From: Chrysemys picta bellii
Taxonomy: Eukaryota > Chordata > Testudines > Emydidae
Assembly: GCF_011386835.1 (NCBI RefSeq)
Contig: NC_088809.1
Span: forward strand, 22,823,067 to 22,887,066
Direction: 5' to 3'
DNA: 64,000 bases
Made by a program: the position numbers and the translations under genes
Part shown: one piece after another, positions 22,297 through 32,452 of the stretch
How the letters are laid out: the number at the start of each line of letters is the position of its first letter
Position numbering within the stretch: position 1 is the stretch's first letter
The notes under the pieces: model-generated
Database searches by the model: none
What the model was told of the DNA's origin: nothing
The model's input: only the letters and a program-made list of their open reading frames with translations

Positions 22297-25200
22297 GGGC
22301 AAGCAGGGTCTTTTTATGATTAACTTTCATTAAACTGTGTCTGTTTCCTCTTAACATAATTTTTTTGCATCTCTTTTCATTCTACCAATTCTGCACCCAA
22401 GGTCTAAATTCTGGAAAATAAAAAAGGAACATATTCAAGATTCAGTCTATATTTTTGTGTATATCTGTGGTAACAAAACAGTTGTTATTTCTTGTTATGG
22501 CAAAATTAAATGATTGACCATATGCAGCTTTCACTCTTTAAATATTGCATACTGATATGTCCTGTGTTAAAATGTCCTGTGTCTTAAACATTGAATTTAA
22601 AACCACTTCATAGCCAACGGCTGTACTATGGGAAATGATTTACCGATATTTGGATATTTTAAAATTTGTTTAAACATAACTTGTTTCATTTTCAGAACAG
22701 AAAAAACAAATTCCAGTGTTGTTGATTCCAATGACAATTTCCAACAGTGAGAGAAGTAGCTGATAAATATTTCAGATAAATGATACTGGTCCCGTCAACA
22801 GCACCAGAGTTCAGCCCGTGAGCTAATGAGAACACAAGAGCAAAGAGAGAATAAAATTATGCCACAGACACAAAGGAGCAATGCAAACAGAAGCTCAAAT
22901 TTGGGCTGGAGCAGTGAGACTCACGCAAGTCCCTTACCAGTAAGCAATGAACCAAGTCCCAAAGGGACTAAACTGGCCACTTTGTCCTCTGCTGGGATGA
23001 TAGCCACAGCGATCAGCAGAACCAGAGCTGGGAAAGGCTGCCCCTTCCCCGACTCCTCTCCTCTCCTGCCTCATGCTTTGGGTGCGCCTGTCTCCCACTC
23101 TCAGCACACACTGCAGCAATGAACTGCAGCCACTAGGGGTCAGGCTGTCACTGCAGGCAGCAGTATGGGATCCCCAGTGCCCACCCTGAGCTCCTGGCAG
23201 CATCTGGGCCCAGGCTACTTTCCCTCCCACATGCCACCTCCCCCATCGGGCAGCGCATCCCAAGCGTACAAGGAAAGGGGTTTTCCCAGAAAAGCACACG
23301 TAGAGATGTGGCAATTGCCAGCCTGGCTGTGACCCAAAGTCCACCTGGGCCGGTGACCTTCTCAGACAGCAACCAGCACTGGTTGCTGCACCGGAAGGGG
23401 TGAGAACCCCACAGGAACAGATGTGGGATGATCTGCCCCATCTCAGGCCCTTTAGTTAGAGCTGGGTAATGCCCTGACCCAGGAGGAGCAGGGGAAACGC
23501 CAGACCACAGCTGAGCTGGGATCCTTCTGGTGTCTGACAACGGCCGGATGCTGCATAGGAAGGTACAGGGAGGTCCTAGCCAGAGACCAGCTAACGCCCC
23601 GGAGCTGGAGGGTCAATGTCCCTTCCAGGACGTGCAGCAGTAACGCGTCCAACCCTGGAGGTTCTGGCTGGGCACACAAATATCCGATCCCTTATTGAGC
23701 CTGGCGGTGTTCCTGGGGGTGAGGAGTTCTGCACAAATGCCACGAGAGGCTCAGATGAACGGTCCAAGGACCGGCTGCTGTGGTTATCTGGACTGCAACC
23801 GTGAGCCAGGCTAGGACGTCGATCCCAGACTCTAGGCGCTCTGGCCTTCAACTCCACCACCAAACCCAGGTAAATACGGAACTGCAGCACATCTGTCTGT
23901 CTGTCTGTCCAGGCTTTGATCAGGGTGCCCACCACCCTAGTATCTGATACTGCCTTCCCTGCTACAGTCCCCAGGCAGTGGAAGAAAGAAAGAAAACTGC
24001 AAATAAAGCACAACTCTGCCACCCCTAATCTCCCAAAATAGACTCCGCCAAGCACCCCCGCTCCTGCCTCAGCCCTCCCCGAACGCTGCGCATATAGAGG
24101 GGCTTCGCAAAGGGCCGGGAAGGGCGACCCATCTCTGACCGAGAGGGGAGGGAGTTGCCAAGCAGAAGCCCTTTGCACTGTGAGCTTTAATGTCACCAGG
24201 ACACACAAATCTCGCACGTTTGCCTGCTCTCAGGCAGGTGATGAATCAGCCAGTGCCCCATCTCTGGGACTCATTGGTGAGAAGAAGCCTGAATGTGTCT
24301 GGGGCCCTTGATGGCTTTTCCTGACCATGTGGGGGTCAGCTGTGGGCCAGGCAGAGAAACGGGGGCCCGGGGAAGCTGGCGGTGGCAGGGTGCATCTGCA
24401 GTAGGGACCTGGCCCAAAGCATGCAGGGTGCTGGGAGCCCGTGGCTCCCGCTGGGGCCTGACTGCGTAGGGCTTGTAACACAACTTCTGGGGTCTGCAGG
24501 CCATAGGGGATGGGCAGTGGCACCTCTGTGGGCTGGAATGTGCAGCTCTAGTTTTGTTTATTTAAAGCACCCAGCAAGAGAACATCCTTCAGCCCGTTAG
24601 AACCCATCAGCTACGGCAGGGGGAGCACCAAAGCCCAGCTGTTTGCAGGCGTGTGTCACCCATTTGGCCTGTTCGTGTCACACATTGGCAGGAATAATGG
24701 TTGAATGATAGGGCCTTGGCCTGGCCCGGGCACTACCAGCCCCGAGTTCTGCCCTGCCCTGGCTGCCCCGGGTGTTACCTCGGAGGGAATCGTTCCAGAT
24801 TCCAATGGGTGGCAGGTCCAGGGAAGAGCCTTATCTGGGGGGAGGCTGTACCAGACCCGCCCGACCCAGGCAGGCTCCCAGGTACTCTCTGCTCGGGGCC
24901 GATAAGGCTCCTTAGCAGTTTTTCTCCAAACAAATTCCAGTTCAAGGCACCTGAGAGCTCCACAGCAGGGCAGCATCCCCAGAGCGCAGCAGGGCGGGGT
25001 TAGGGGGAGCAGTCGGTAGCAGCACCTGCCCCTCGTACGGCAGGAGCGAGAAGTGCCAGCCTCTCTGCACAGAGCAGCAGCGTTCGGCCTGGGCCAGACG
25101 TGCTGCGGTGATGGGTAAGAGCGGGCTCGGAGAGCCAGAGGGTCTGTGGGGCAGCGCTGGGCCCTTCTGCTCCGCACTAGGGCCGGGTGGGCGTGTTCAG

Positions 25201-26035
25201 CTGGGATTGGAACCCACCAGCACTTGTGGGTGCGAATGTGGGGCTGGAACGCAACGTGGGGCGCTCCCACCTCACCTGGGGGCGAATGTGGGTAAGGGCA
25301 AAGAGACACCTGGGCTGAGAACCCAGCTCCAGGGAGACAGTCATCCCGGCCCAGCCGGCTTAAATTGCCCAGCTGTGTGACAGCCCCCCCATCCCCGAGG
25401 GGTCCCGCCCCCCCGGTATGTTACAGCAGGGTAATGTGCGTATTGAACGGCAGGGGTTGCCAGAGACTGGCTGGGAGAGGCCTTTGGGGATGGAGGAAGC
25501 AGCACTAAGGTACATGCCAACCTCCCTACAGAGGAGGGGCCGTGCCCCGCAGTTGTGGGGCAGGGAGCTGGGACACTGCGCGGTGGGTCATTGTCTGGCC
25601 CAAGCCCTTCCTAGCCGGAGGCCGAGGCATTTCCTTCAGGTCACCTTCCGCTGCAGCTTGGCCACGGGCCCCCATAGCCACTAGCCCAGCCAGGGATCCC
25701 AAGTGGGGATTGTCACGGCTGGCTCCTCCCTGCCGCCAGCAGCTCTTCACTGCCAGGGAATTCCTGAAATCCTGTGTGCCCCTCCCCCACCCACCTCCTG
25801 GGGCTGTGAGTGCCCCCCCGGACAGCCCCCCCGAGCTCTGAGTGCCCCTGGCCAGTCCCTCCCCTCAGCCCCCGCCACTTCCTGGGGCTCTGAGTGCCCC
25901 TGGCCAGTCCCCCTCCCACACCCCGGGGCTGAGTGACCTTGGCCAACCCCCGTCCCTTCAGGAGGAACTCCCAGTACCACCCAGCCCCCACACCTCAGGG
26001 TTCCCCTCCCTGTGGCTCCGTGGCCATCCCCCCAC
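22297..26035. other. Single-copy region, no gene recognised
   Basis: 22297-22800 is AT-rich. 22800-26035 is moderately GC-rich with scattered short open frames (the longest is 24656-25309 on the minus strand) that show no family resemblance. There is a (TCTG)n tract at about 23894-23911. At 25780-25990 there is a small degenerate tandem with 'gctctgagtgcccctggcc' repeated. I see no splice-supported exon chain. Confidence 0.45.
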
Positions 26036-26469
26036 CAGGGCCGGCTTTAGGCCAATTCAACCAATTCCCCTGAATCAGGCCCCGGGCCCAAGCCCCGGTC
26101 CGGTGTACCGGCAAGAGCCGGTGCGCTGTACCAGGGTGGCCCGGCTTCCCCAGGGGGCAATTTAAAGGACCTAGGGCTCCCAGGAGGGGCCGGAGCCCCA
26201 GACCCTTTAAATTGCCACCAGACCCCCACTGCTGGAGCCCTGGGGTAGGGCTGCGGGGCTCTGGGGGCTATTTAAAAAGTCCGGGGCTCCCGCTGCCTCT
26301 ACCACCCCGGCCCTTTAAATAGCCATTGGAGCCCCGCTGCTTCCCCAGGGCTCCCATGGCTATTTAAAGGGCCGGGGCGGTAGAAGCAGGGGAGCCCTGG
26401 GCCCTTTAAATAGCCCCCAGAGCCCTGGGTTAGCGGGGGACTCGGGGGCTATTTAAAGGGCCGGGGCTC

Positions 26470-26880
26470 CAGCTGCCTCTGCTGCACCCCGTCCTCGCAC
26501 CAGCCCCGCACCCCCTGCCCTGCCCGCAGCCAGCCCCGTCTCCAGCCAGCCCTGCACCCCCTGTCCGCAGCCAGCCCCTGCTGCACCCCTGCCCTACCTC
26601 CAGCCCCGCCCCCCCTGTTCTGCCCGCACCAGCCCCGCCCCCCTGCCCTGCCTGCAGCCATCCCTGCACCCCCTGCCCACAGCCAGCCTCTGCCACACCC
26701 CCTGCCCTGTCTCCAGGCAACCCCTGCCGCACCCCCCTGCGGCCCTGCCCAAAGCCAGCCAGCCCCACACACCCCTGTCTCCAGCCAGCCCCGCACCCCT
26801 TGCCCTGCCTGCAGCCAGACCCTACCTCCAGTGAGCCCCTGCCCTGCCTCCAGCCAGCCCCATGTCCACTGGTGCCCTGC
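26470..26880 (+). repeat. C-rich degenerate minisatellite
   Basis: Tandem, imperfect ~30-45-bp copies of a 'cagccagccccgcaccccctgccctgcc' theme lie inside the inverted-repeat element. Long open frames on the minus strand here (26430-26961) are glycine-rich by-products of the repeat. Confidence 0.8.
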
Positions 26881-26961
26881 AGTTCCCAGGGCAGTAACCC
26901 TGCACACCTGCTTCAATGAGGGGGGCAGGGAGCAGCTGGGACCCACACATGTGCACACCAC

Positions 26962-27075
26962 TAGGGTGACCAGACAGCAAGTGTGAAAAATCGGGACAGG
27001 GGGTGGGGGATATTAGGATCCTATAAGAAAAAGACCCCAAAATCGGGACTGTCCCTATAAAATCAGGACACCCCC
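26962..27075 (+). mobile_element. Nested TAGGGTGACCAGA-family element, 3' end degraded
   Basis: It begins TAGGGTGACCAGACAG and contains the family's 'aaaatcgggactgtccctataaaat' interior in the orientation opposite to the 11978 copy. The far end has lost the terminal repeat ('caggacaccc'), and no target duplication is visible. Confidence 0.7.
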
Positions 27076-27310
27076 AGGGAGTGGCGGGGACCCACACACG
27101 TGAAACGGAGCTCATTAATAACCGATCAACAGCATATATGATGCAATGTACATAATATATAATTTTATTATTTATATAGTTATGGAAAGTAAATAATACA
27201 TGGAAGAAATGAAAGGCTTTTTTTTACATTATTTTTTTTGTTAGTCATCCCTGCCGGGGCCCCGCCAAAAATGTTCGAATTGGGCCCCGCCCTTCCTAAA
27301 GCCGGCCCTG

Positions 27311-28161
27311 CTGGAGAGAACAGGAGGATTCAGTCAGCAGGGGCTGCCGATCCGTCCCATTCACCAGGGCTGCCATCCTGCGGCTTCAGCATTAGTGGCT
27401 GGGGTGACTTGGGGAAAGGTCTCAACCTCCCCACATCCCACTTCACTGCTGCCAGAATCCCTCCTGCCCCCCCCGCTACAGTCCCCTCCCTACCCAACCT
27501 GGGTGGGGCTGGAGGAGAGGGGTCTGAGAACTTGAGCTGTGGATTGGAGGTGGAACAGCTGTCAGGGGCACTGAGGGGGTGGTGGCAGGAGCTCCCCGTA
27601 CAAGGAGTGGGGTTGCCACTGGAGGTCACTAGGAAGGACAACAAGACTCCATCCTGGGGGTCAGGAGGGGGAATCCATCCCTCAGAGGTGGGCAGGGGCT
27701 GGGTGGAAATGCTGCTGTTTCCAGGGGCCGTTAATCCCCCCTGATTCCTCGGAGGCGTCTGAGTCTCAGACAGGTTCTCGTTCCCTTGCAGCAGGAGGAC
27801 GTCACGGCCAATGTGATGCGCCAGCTCCGTATCATGCGGCACTTGCGCCAGGTGCCCGAGGCGCTGCAGGGCCTGTGCCTCTGAGGCCACCAGCAACTCC
27901 CGCTCCCTGCTGCAGGTACTGCTCTGGCTCTCTGTAAATGGGGAGCTAGTGGAAGGGGAAATGGAGCCCCCTGGCACTCACAGAAACCCTCTCCCCTCTC
28001 TGTGGAGCAGGGTCCTTTCCTCTGCCCCCAAATTCCTTCATCTGGGACAGGAGCTCTTTCCCTCACACCCATTCCCCTCCCCCCTTTCCTTGATCTACCC
28101 CCATCCCATTCCCCCTGCGCACAGGCAGAGCCCTGCCTGCCCCATATGGTGCAGAAAGGCC
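27311..28161. repeat. Inverted repeat arm 1 (partner 32451-33867)
   Basis: This is the reverse complement of 32451-33867 apart from a 547-bp insertion (element plus one target copy) in the partner. It begins exactly at the end of the inverted-repeat element (27310) and ends at 'gcagaaaggcc'. It carries one MROH exon. The arms are separated by about 4.3 kb. Confidence 0.9.
27792..27915 (+). pseudogene. MROH-family exon, inverted copy
   Basis: A polypyrimidine tract and TTGCAG precede a 124-nt exon that starts in phase 0 with QEDVTANVMRQ...LRQVPEALQGLC, HEAT-repeat-like sequence that I read as maestro HEAT-like repeat (MROH) protein. It ends at CTGCAG/GTACTG. In the phase predicted by the preceding exon in the minus-strand gene, a TGA falls at 27882-27884. 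The same exon, with the same stop, lies at 32697-32820 on the minus strand. No other MROH exon is recognised nearby on this strand, so this is an isolated displaced exon. Confidence 0.6.
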
Positions 28162-28342
28162 GTTGTGTCAGGGCCCCACCCCTAGCCCCACTGAAGCTCG
28201 GAAAGCTCCACTTTTGAGGAGGTGGGGGTGGGACAGAGGCTCAGGGCTAGTTTCACCTCCTGCCCTTTATTCTCCCCTTGGCCCTTCTATGGGGTCTCTG
28301 GGTGTGAAATGAATCGGAGCCTCATTCCCAGCTGTCTTCCAG

Positions 28343-28492
28343 GCCCTGGGATCTGGCACAGCCTCCCAGACGGGCACAGCCTGCAGCTGAGCCCCGTCAG
28401 GGAGCAGTGGGGACAGGTCACTTCGTCCCATCCAAGCAAGCAATGCTGGGTGTCAGAGAGGCTTAGATGGGAGACCCTGCTCTCTCATGGAG
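28343..28492 (+). other. Exon-like segment, product unknown
   Basis: Strong consensus splice sites flank 150 nt: CTGTCTTCCAG on the left and GGAG/GTAAGAG on the right. One frame is open across it (phase 2 entry), while the other two have stops. I do not recognise the peptide. It could be a chance pair of sites; conservation in another reptile would decide. Confidence 0.25.
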
Positions 28493-28890
28493 GTAAGAGC
28501 CATTTACTCCTTGGGGCGTGTGGGTCTCTTGGGGGAGAAATGGGATCCTCGATGCACAGCCTGGCTGAGAGCTTCCCCTGTCCCTGGCTCCCAGCTCTGG
28601 GAGAGAGACGCCTCCATCATCCTGCCACCCTGGTTTTGTTCCTAAGAAGAGGCTCCCCAGAGACGTCCCGAACCTGGACTCCTGAGAGTGTTTCCAGTAG
28701 GAGGCTCCGGCCCCTCGGGCATAAAGAGAGCATCAGGTAGTCTCGTTCACATGGCTGCGTCTTGTCACGTGACCCCCCACACTTATTCCCTTCACCCTAG
28801 GGAGCTGCATCACCTGGGCCAGGTGCAGTTGAGCTCCGACCCCTTTCCTGGCCATCTCACCCTGGGACAGGTTGAAACTGGAAACCTGTG
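28493..28890. other. Spacer, nothing recognised
   Basis: Single-copy sequence between the exon-like segment and the inverted copy of 669-2346. No family or repeat was identified. Confidence 0.4.
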
Positions 28891-30513
28891 GGTAACAGTA
28901 ACTGGTTGCTCCCAAAGGTGCTGAAGACACAATGGAAGAGGAAATCCTTTGGCCTGGATTGAAATTATTCCGACTGAAAGTGAATGAGAGAAAATAGGTC
29001 CAGAGTTCTCTTCCTGGCAGCAGAAAATGTAGCGATTGATAGAGGTTCAGGTCAGAAAGGACCATTATGTGCATCTAGTCGCCCGTCCTGTATAACTCAG
29101 GGCCTAGAATGTCACCAAGTGGTTCCTTCAGCCAACCATAGCATGGGACTGAGCCAGAGCACGTCTTTTGGAACGACATCCACATGCAGGAGAGCCAGCT
29201 GGCTACCAGAAAATCTCTCTTCTGCAGTGACGTGGGGTTAAGGGACACGGGGGAAAAGACATGGAGGCTGTGACTAAACTTAGAGCAGCAAGGCCAGGAA
29301 AACCAGGGTTAGGTCCCAGGCCTGGCTATCAGATCTGCTGTTTTCTATTCCTGGCTTTGTGACCATGAGCGAATATCTGCACCGCTGGGTGCCTCGGTTT
29401 CCCCAGCTATCAAATGGAGCTAATCAAGGTTTTGTTTCTTCTCCCCATTTTACAGGGTGGGAAACCGAGACACAGTTGGGACCTGTCTACACTACAGGTC
29501 TGTCGTGCGTTTGTAATCTGCTGACCCCCACATGTTGTTCAGAGCCTATGGACAACACAGCTCCTAAAGGTACGTTTGTTCTGTGCTTATCCCCTATGTA
29601 CCAGCAGGGCTGGACGGCATTTCTCACTGTGCTGTGGGGAGCAGGTCCTGGGTACTAAGGGTCTGAAGAAGCTCTCAAGGACTAATTTTTTAAAATAATT
29701 GTTATCAATGAATTGGGAGAAAACATACAATCACTGCGGATAAGATTGGGGGGTGACAAAATACAGGCAGAGTGGTAATTCCCGATGGGGAGAGGGCAGT
29801 GATACAGAGCGATCTGGCTCATTCGGCCAGCTGGACCCATTCAAAGTTTGAGCAGAGCCCAATGCAAGGTCCTATGCGTGGCAACAAGGCACGCCGGCCA
29901 CACCTCCAGAATGGGGACGTGTATCCAGGAAAGCAGTGACTCTGAAAAGGATTTAGGGGCCAGAGTGGAGAAGCCACTCAACATGAGCTCCCAGTGTGAT
30001 GCTGTGGTGAACAGGGCTAAAGCGATCATTAGACGTAGGAGCAGAGCCGTGAGTAGGATAGGGAGGTGACACAGCAGAAGTGAGACTGCTATTGGAATAC
30101 TGCCTCCAGTCTTGGTGTCCTCCTTTGAAAAAGATGGTCCTAGAAATTGGAGCTGGGGCAGCAAAGAGCCACCAAATGTTCTGAGGGCTGGAGAAAAATG
30201 CCTTCTAGTGAACTATTGAAAGAGCTCAACCTGTTTAGCTTATCAAAAGAAGATTGAAGGGGACTTCATTGAAGTGTTGAAATGCCTTAATGGAGAGAAA
30301 ATATTGGGTAGCTATTGTGGTAGACAGGAGGCCTGTGATATGCAGGGGGTCAGATTAGATGCTCTAACGGTCTCTTCTGGCCATAAAGTCTACTCATTTC
30401 TGAGAAACCGAGTGTAGCATTGGGAGCAGCTTGTGATGTTTTACTGTCTAGCCGGCTTGCTTCCTAGAATGAACACTCATTGAGCGGGGTGATCCACAGG
30501 GAGTAGCTCAAAC
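28891..30513. repeat. Inverted copy of 669-2346
   Basis: In reverse complement this matches unit 1. It differs by a ~220-bp deletion inside the CR1 (at about 30306-30310) and an extra piece at about 29280-29460 containing a reversed MIR-like SINE ('tgcctcggtttccccagctatcaaatgg'). The far end repeats a 'ccgagtgtagcattgggagcagc' phrase twice (30405-30430 and 30511-30535), which marks a rearranged boundary. Confidence 0.85.
29670..30405 (+). mobile_element. CR1 LINE fragment, 3' part
   Basis: Forward-oriented CR1 with C-terminal reverse-transcriptase-frame sequence containing stops, then the tail 'tcttctggccataaagtctactcatttctgag'. It is the inverted counterpart of 785-1735 and is shortened internally. 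Confidence 0.8.
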
Positions 30514-30535
30514 CGAGTGTAGCATTGGGAGCAGC

Positions 30536-30765
30536 CTCTGTTTATTAAACAATCAGTTTGTCAGCACCTGCAGGACAATTTGGTTCTTAGGACTAGTGAG
30601 CATGGACTTGTCAAGAACAAATCATTCCAGACCAATCCTAGCTCCTTCTTTGGCAGGGTTAGGGGCCTAGTGGAGGTGGGTAAACAGTAGATGTGATCTA
30701 TCTTGGTGTAAATAAGGCTTTTGACACAGTCCCATAGGACATTCTCACAAGCAAACAGATGCTGC
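30536..30765 (+). mobile_element. CR1-like reverse-transcriptase fragment
   Basis: The wording 'agtgagcatggacttgtcaagaacaaatc' and 'aaggcttttgacacagtccca' translates into parts of the reverse-transcriptase core (a KAFDTVPHD-type motif). Stops and frameshifts interrupt it. Only about 230 bp remain. Confidence 0.65.
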
Positions 30766-30839
30766 TTAGCACTGTCAGAGCAGCTTTTGCTGGGGGATTC
30801 TCCCAGCACTTTCCAATAGTGGGAAAGTATGAAATCTCC

Positions 30840-30975
30840 ATTTGACTGCTGGGGACAGAGCCCAGAGGGGGCAGCAACTTACCCCAAGTCCCACAGGTCA
30901 ATAGGAAACCAGCAATGGAACCCAGGAGTCCTGACTCCCAGTTCCCTGCTCCAATCACTCCAGCGGAGCACACTC
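30840..30975 (+). mobile_element. MIR-like SINE remnant
   Basis: The phrases 'cccaagtcccacaggtcaatagg' and 'ggaacccaggagtcctgactcccagttccctgctc' are the conserved core of old tRNA-derived SINEs (MIR/core-SINE type). Similar remnants lie at about 35950-36075 and 37600-37745. The ends are not definable by eye. Confidence 0.5.
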
Positions 30976-31079
30976 CCTCTCAAAGCAGGGGGACCGGACA
31001 TGAGGGTCTGGTTGTAATTGCCAGCTGTGGGAGGGAGTGTGCGGCAGTGGTTAGTGAAGGGGCCTGGAAATAAGGACTG

Positions 31080-31290
31080 CTGGGTCTATTGGAGAGTGTC
31101 ACTAGGAGCAGTGCATAAGATGAGGTGTCCTATCATGTTTACTCAGATCAGATTAGGACATAATAGAATGGCTGAAATAGTTTATTTTATTTGTATTGTA
31201 TTATTTTGCAATTGTTAAGAGCAGCAACTACTTAGCTCAGACTGAAGCATCTTATCTAATTTTTGAGATCTAAGTGTCTCCTCTTTGAGT
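31080..31290. repeat. Short inverted duplicate of 37371-37580
   Basis: In reverse complement this stretch ('gtgtcactaggagcagtgcataagatgagg' onward) reappears at about 37371-37580, directly after module A copy c. It adds to the mosaic of inverted pieces in the central block. Confidence 0.8.
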
Positions 31291-31427
31291 GCCACGAGAC
31301 AATTTAACATATTGTGACAAAGAATTTTCATTGCCACTTGTTATGATTTCAAGAAACAAACTGGTTTAGTTTGAATAGCATTTTCGGTCTATCTCTGCCT
31401 TTCGGGGTGTGTGTGTGGGGGGTGTTG

Positions 31428-31872
31428 CTGTCTGTTAGAACAGGAGTCTGATTTGGATAGGGATAGAGACCTCTTCAATGTTTTTAATGAAGTAAATACT
31501 AATGGGAATTGTGTGATCATGGGAGACTTTAACTTCCCAGATATAGACTGGAGGACAAGTGCTATTAATATAATAGGGCTCAGATTTTCCTAGATGTGAT
31601 AGCTGATGGATTCCTTCACCAAGTAGTTGCTGAACCAACAAGAGGGGATGCCATTTTCGATTTGGTTTTGGTGAGTAGTGAGGATCTCTTAGAAGAAATG
31701 GTTGTAGGGGACAGCCTTGGTTTGAGCGATCATGAGCTAATTCAGTTTAAACTAAATGGAAGGGTAAACAAAAATAGATCTGTGACTAGGGTTTTTTTTT
31801 TCAAAAGGGCTAACTTTAAAAAATTAAGGAAATTAGTTAGGGAAGTGGATTGGACTGAAGAACTTGTGGAAC
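31428..31872 (+). mobile_element. CR1 endonuclease-domain fragment
   Basis: The translation contains the AP-endonuclease signatures GDFNFPDIDW and, in another frame after one stop/frameshift, 'LVLVSSEDLL' and 'LSDHELIQF', the C-terminal part of the CR1 ORF2 endonuclease. It ends where module A copy b begins. Confidence 0.85.
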
Positions 31873-32452
31873 AGATGGATCAGACTGAACAGGTTCCAAA
31901 CCTCTCGGAGGCTCTTACCTTCTAAACAGGGACATCTGTTTTCTAGTAAAATCAGGAAAAAGAAAGGAGAAAACTCAAAAGAGGTTCCTCCTGGCGCTCA
32001 CGTACGTGACCTCTAATACTCTCTCAGTCCTCAAAGAGAGACCTCGAGAAGGAGACTTGCTGAAGGAAAGCTACAGGGGACTCTGAGGTTTCCCTGGCCC
32101 TGCGCCCCTGTCCTGCCTGGCTGATGTCAGCATCTCTCAGTGAGGTCACCACCTCCCCAGCACCTTTGACCAATAGGCTGAGGTCCTGAAAAAGGCCTTT
32201 GTGATGTCACTGCCACACCCACCCCTCCCCTGCAGTGCTAATGTCCTGCCGCAGGCCAGACACTTTGGAGGTTTGAGCTAGTCCCTGTGGATCACCCCAC
32301 TCAATGAGTGTTCATTCTAGGAAGCAAGCCGGCTAGACAGTAAAACATCACAAGCTGCTCCCAATGCTACACTTGGTTTCTCAGAAATGAGTAGACTTTA
32401 TGGCCAGAAGAGACCGTTAGAGCATCTAATCTGACCCCCTGCATATCACAGG
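31873..32452. repeat. Module A, copy b
   Basis: A direct copy of about 275-850. It keeps the CCAAT box and both TGATGTCA octamers and ends at the join with inverted arm 2. It lacks the first ~270 bp of the module (the purine-rich stretch). Confidence 0.85.

Larger units (their letters stand above)
26036..27310. mobile_element. 1.27-kb terminal-inverted-repeat element
   Basis: A perfect 16-bp inverted repeat bounds it: CAGGGCCGGCTTTAGG at 26036-26051 and its reverse complement at 27295-27310. The inside has a palindromic 'gggctatttaaagggcc' section (about 26160-26465), a cysteine-codon-free C-rich minisatellite (about 26470-26880), a nested TAGGGTGACCAGA element (from 26962) and an AT-rich part (27115-27240). 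There is no transposase frame. The end sequence is shared with the GC-rich blocks at 9639, 44704 and 59593. No clear target duplication was found. Confidence 0.75.

Noticed and set aside
24656..25309. 217-residue minus-strand frame in the single-copy region
   Set aside because: No recognisable domain, low-complexity composition and no splice-supported partners.
26430..26961. Glycine/alanine-rich minus-strand frames
   Set aside because: By-product of the C-rich minisatellite inside a transposable element.
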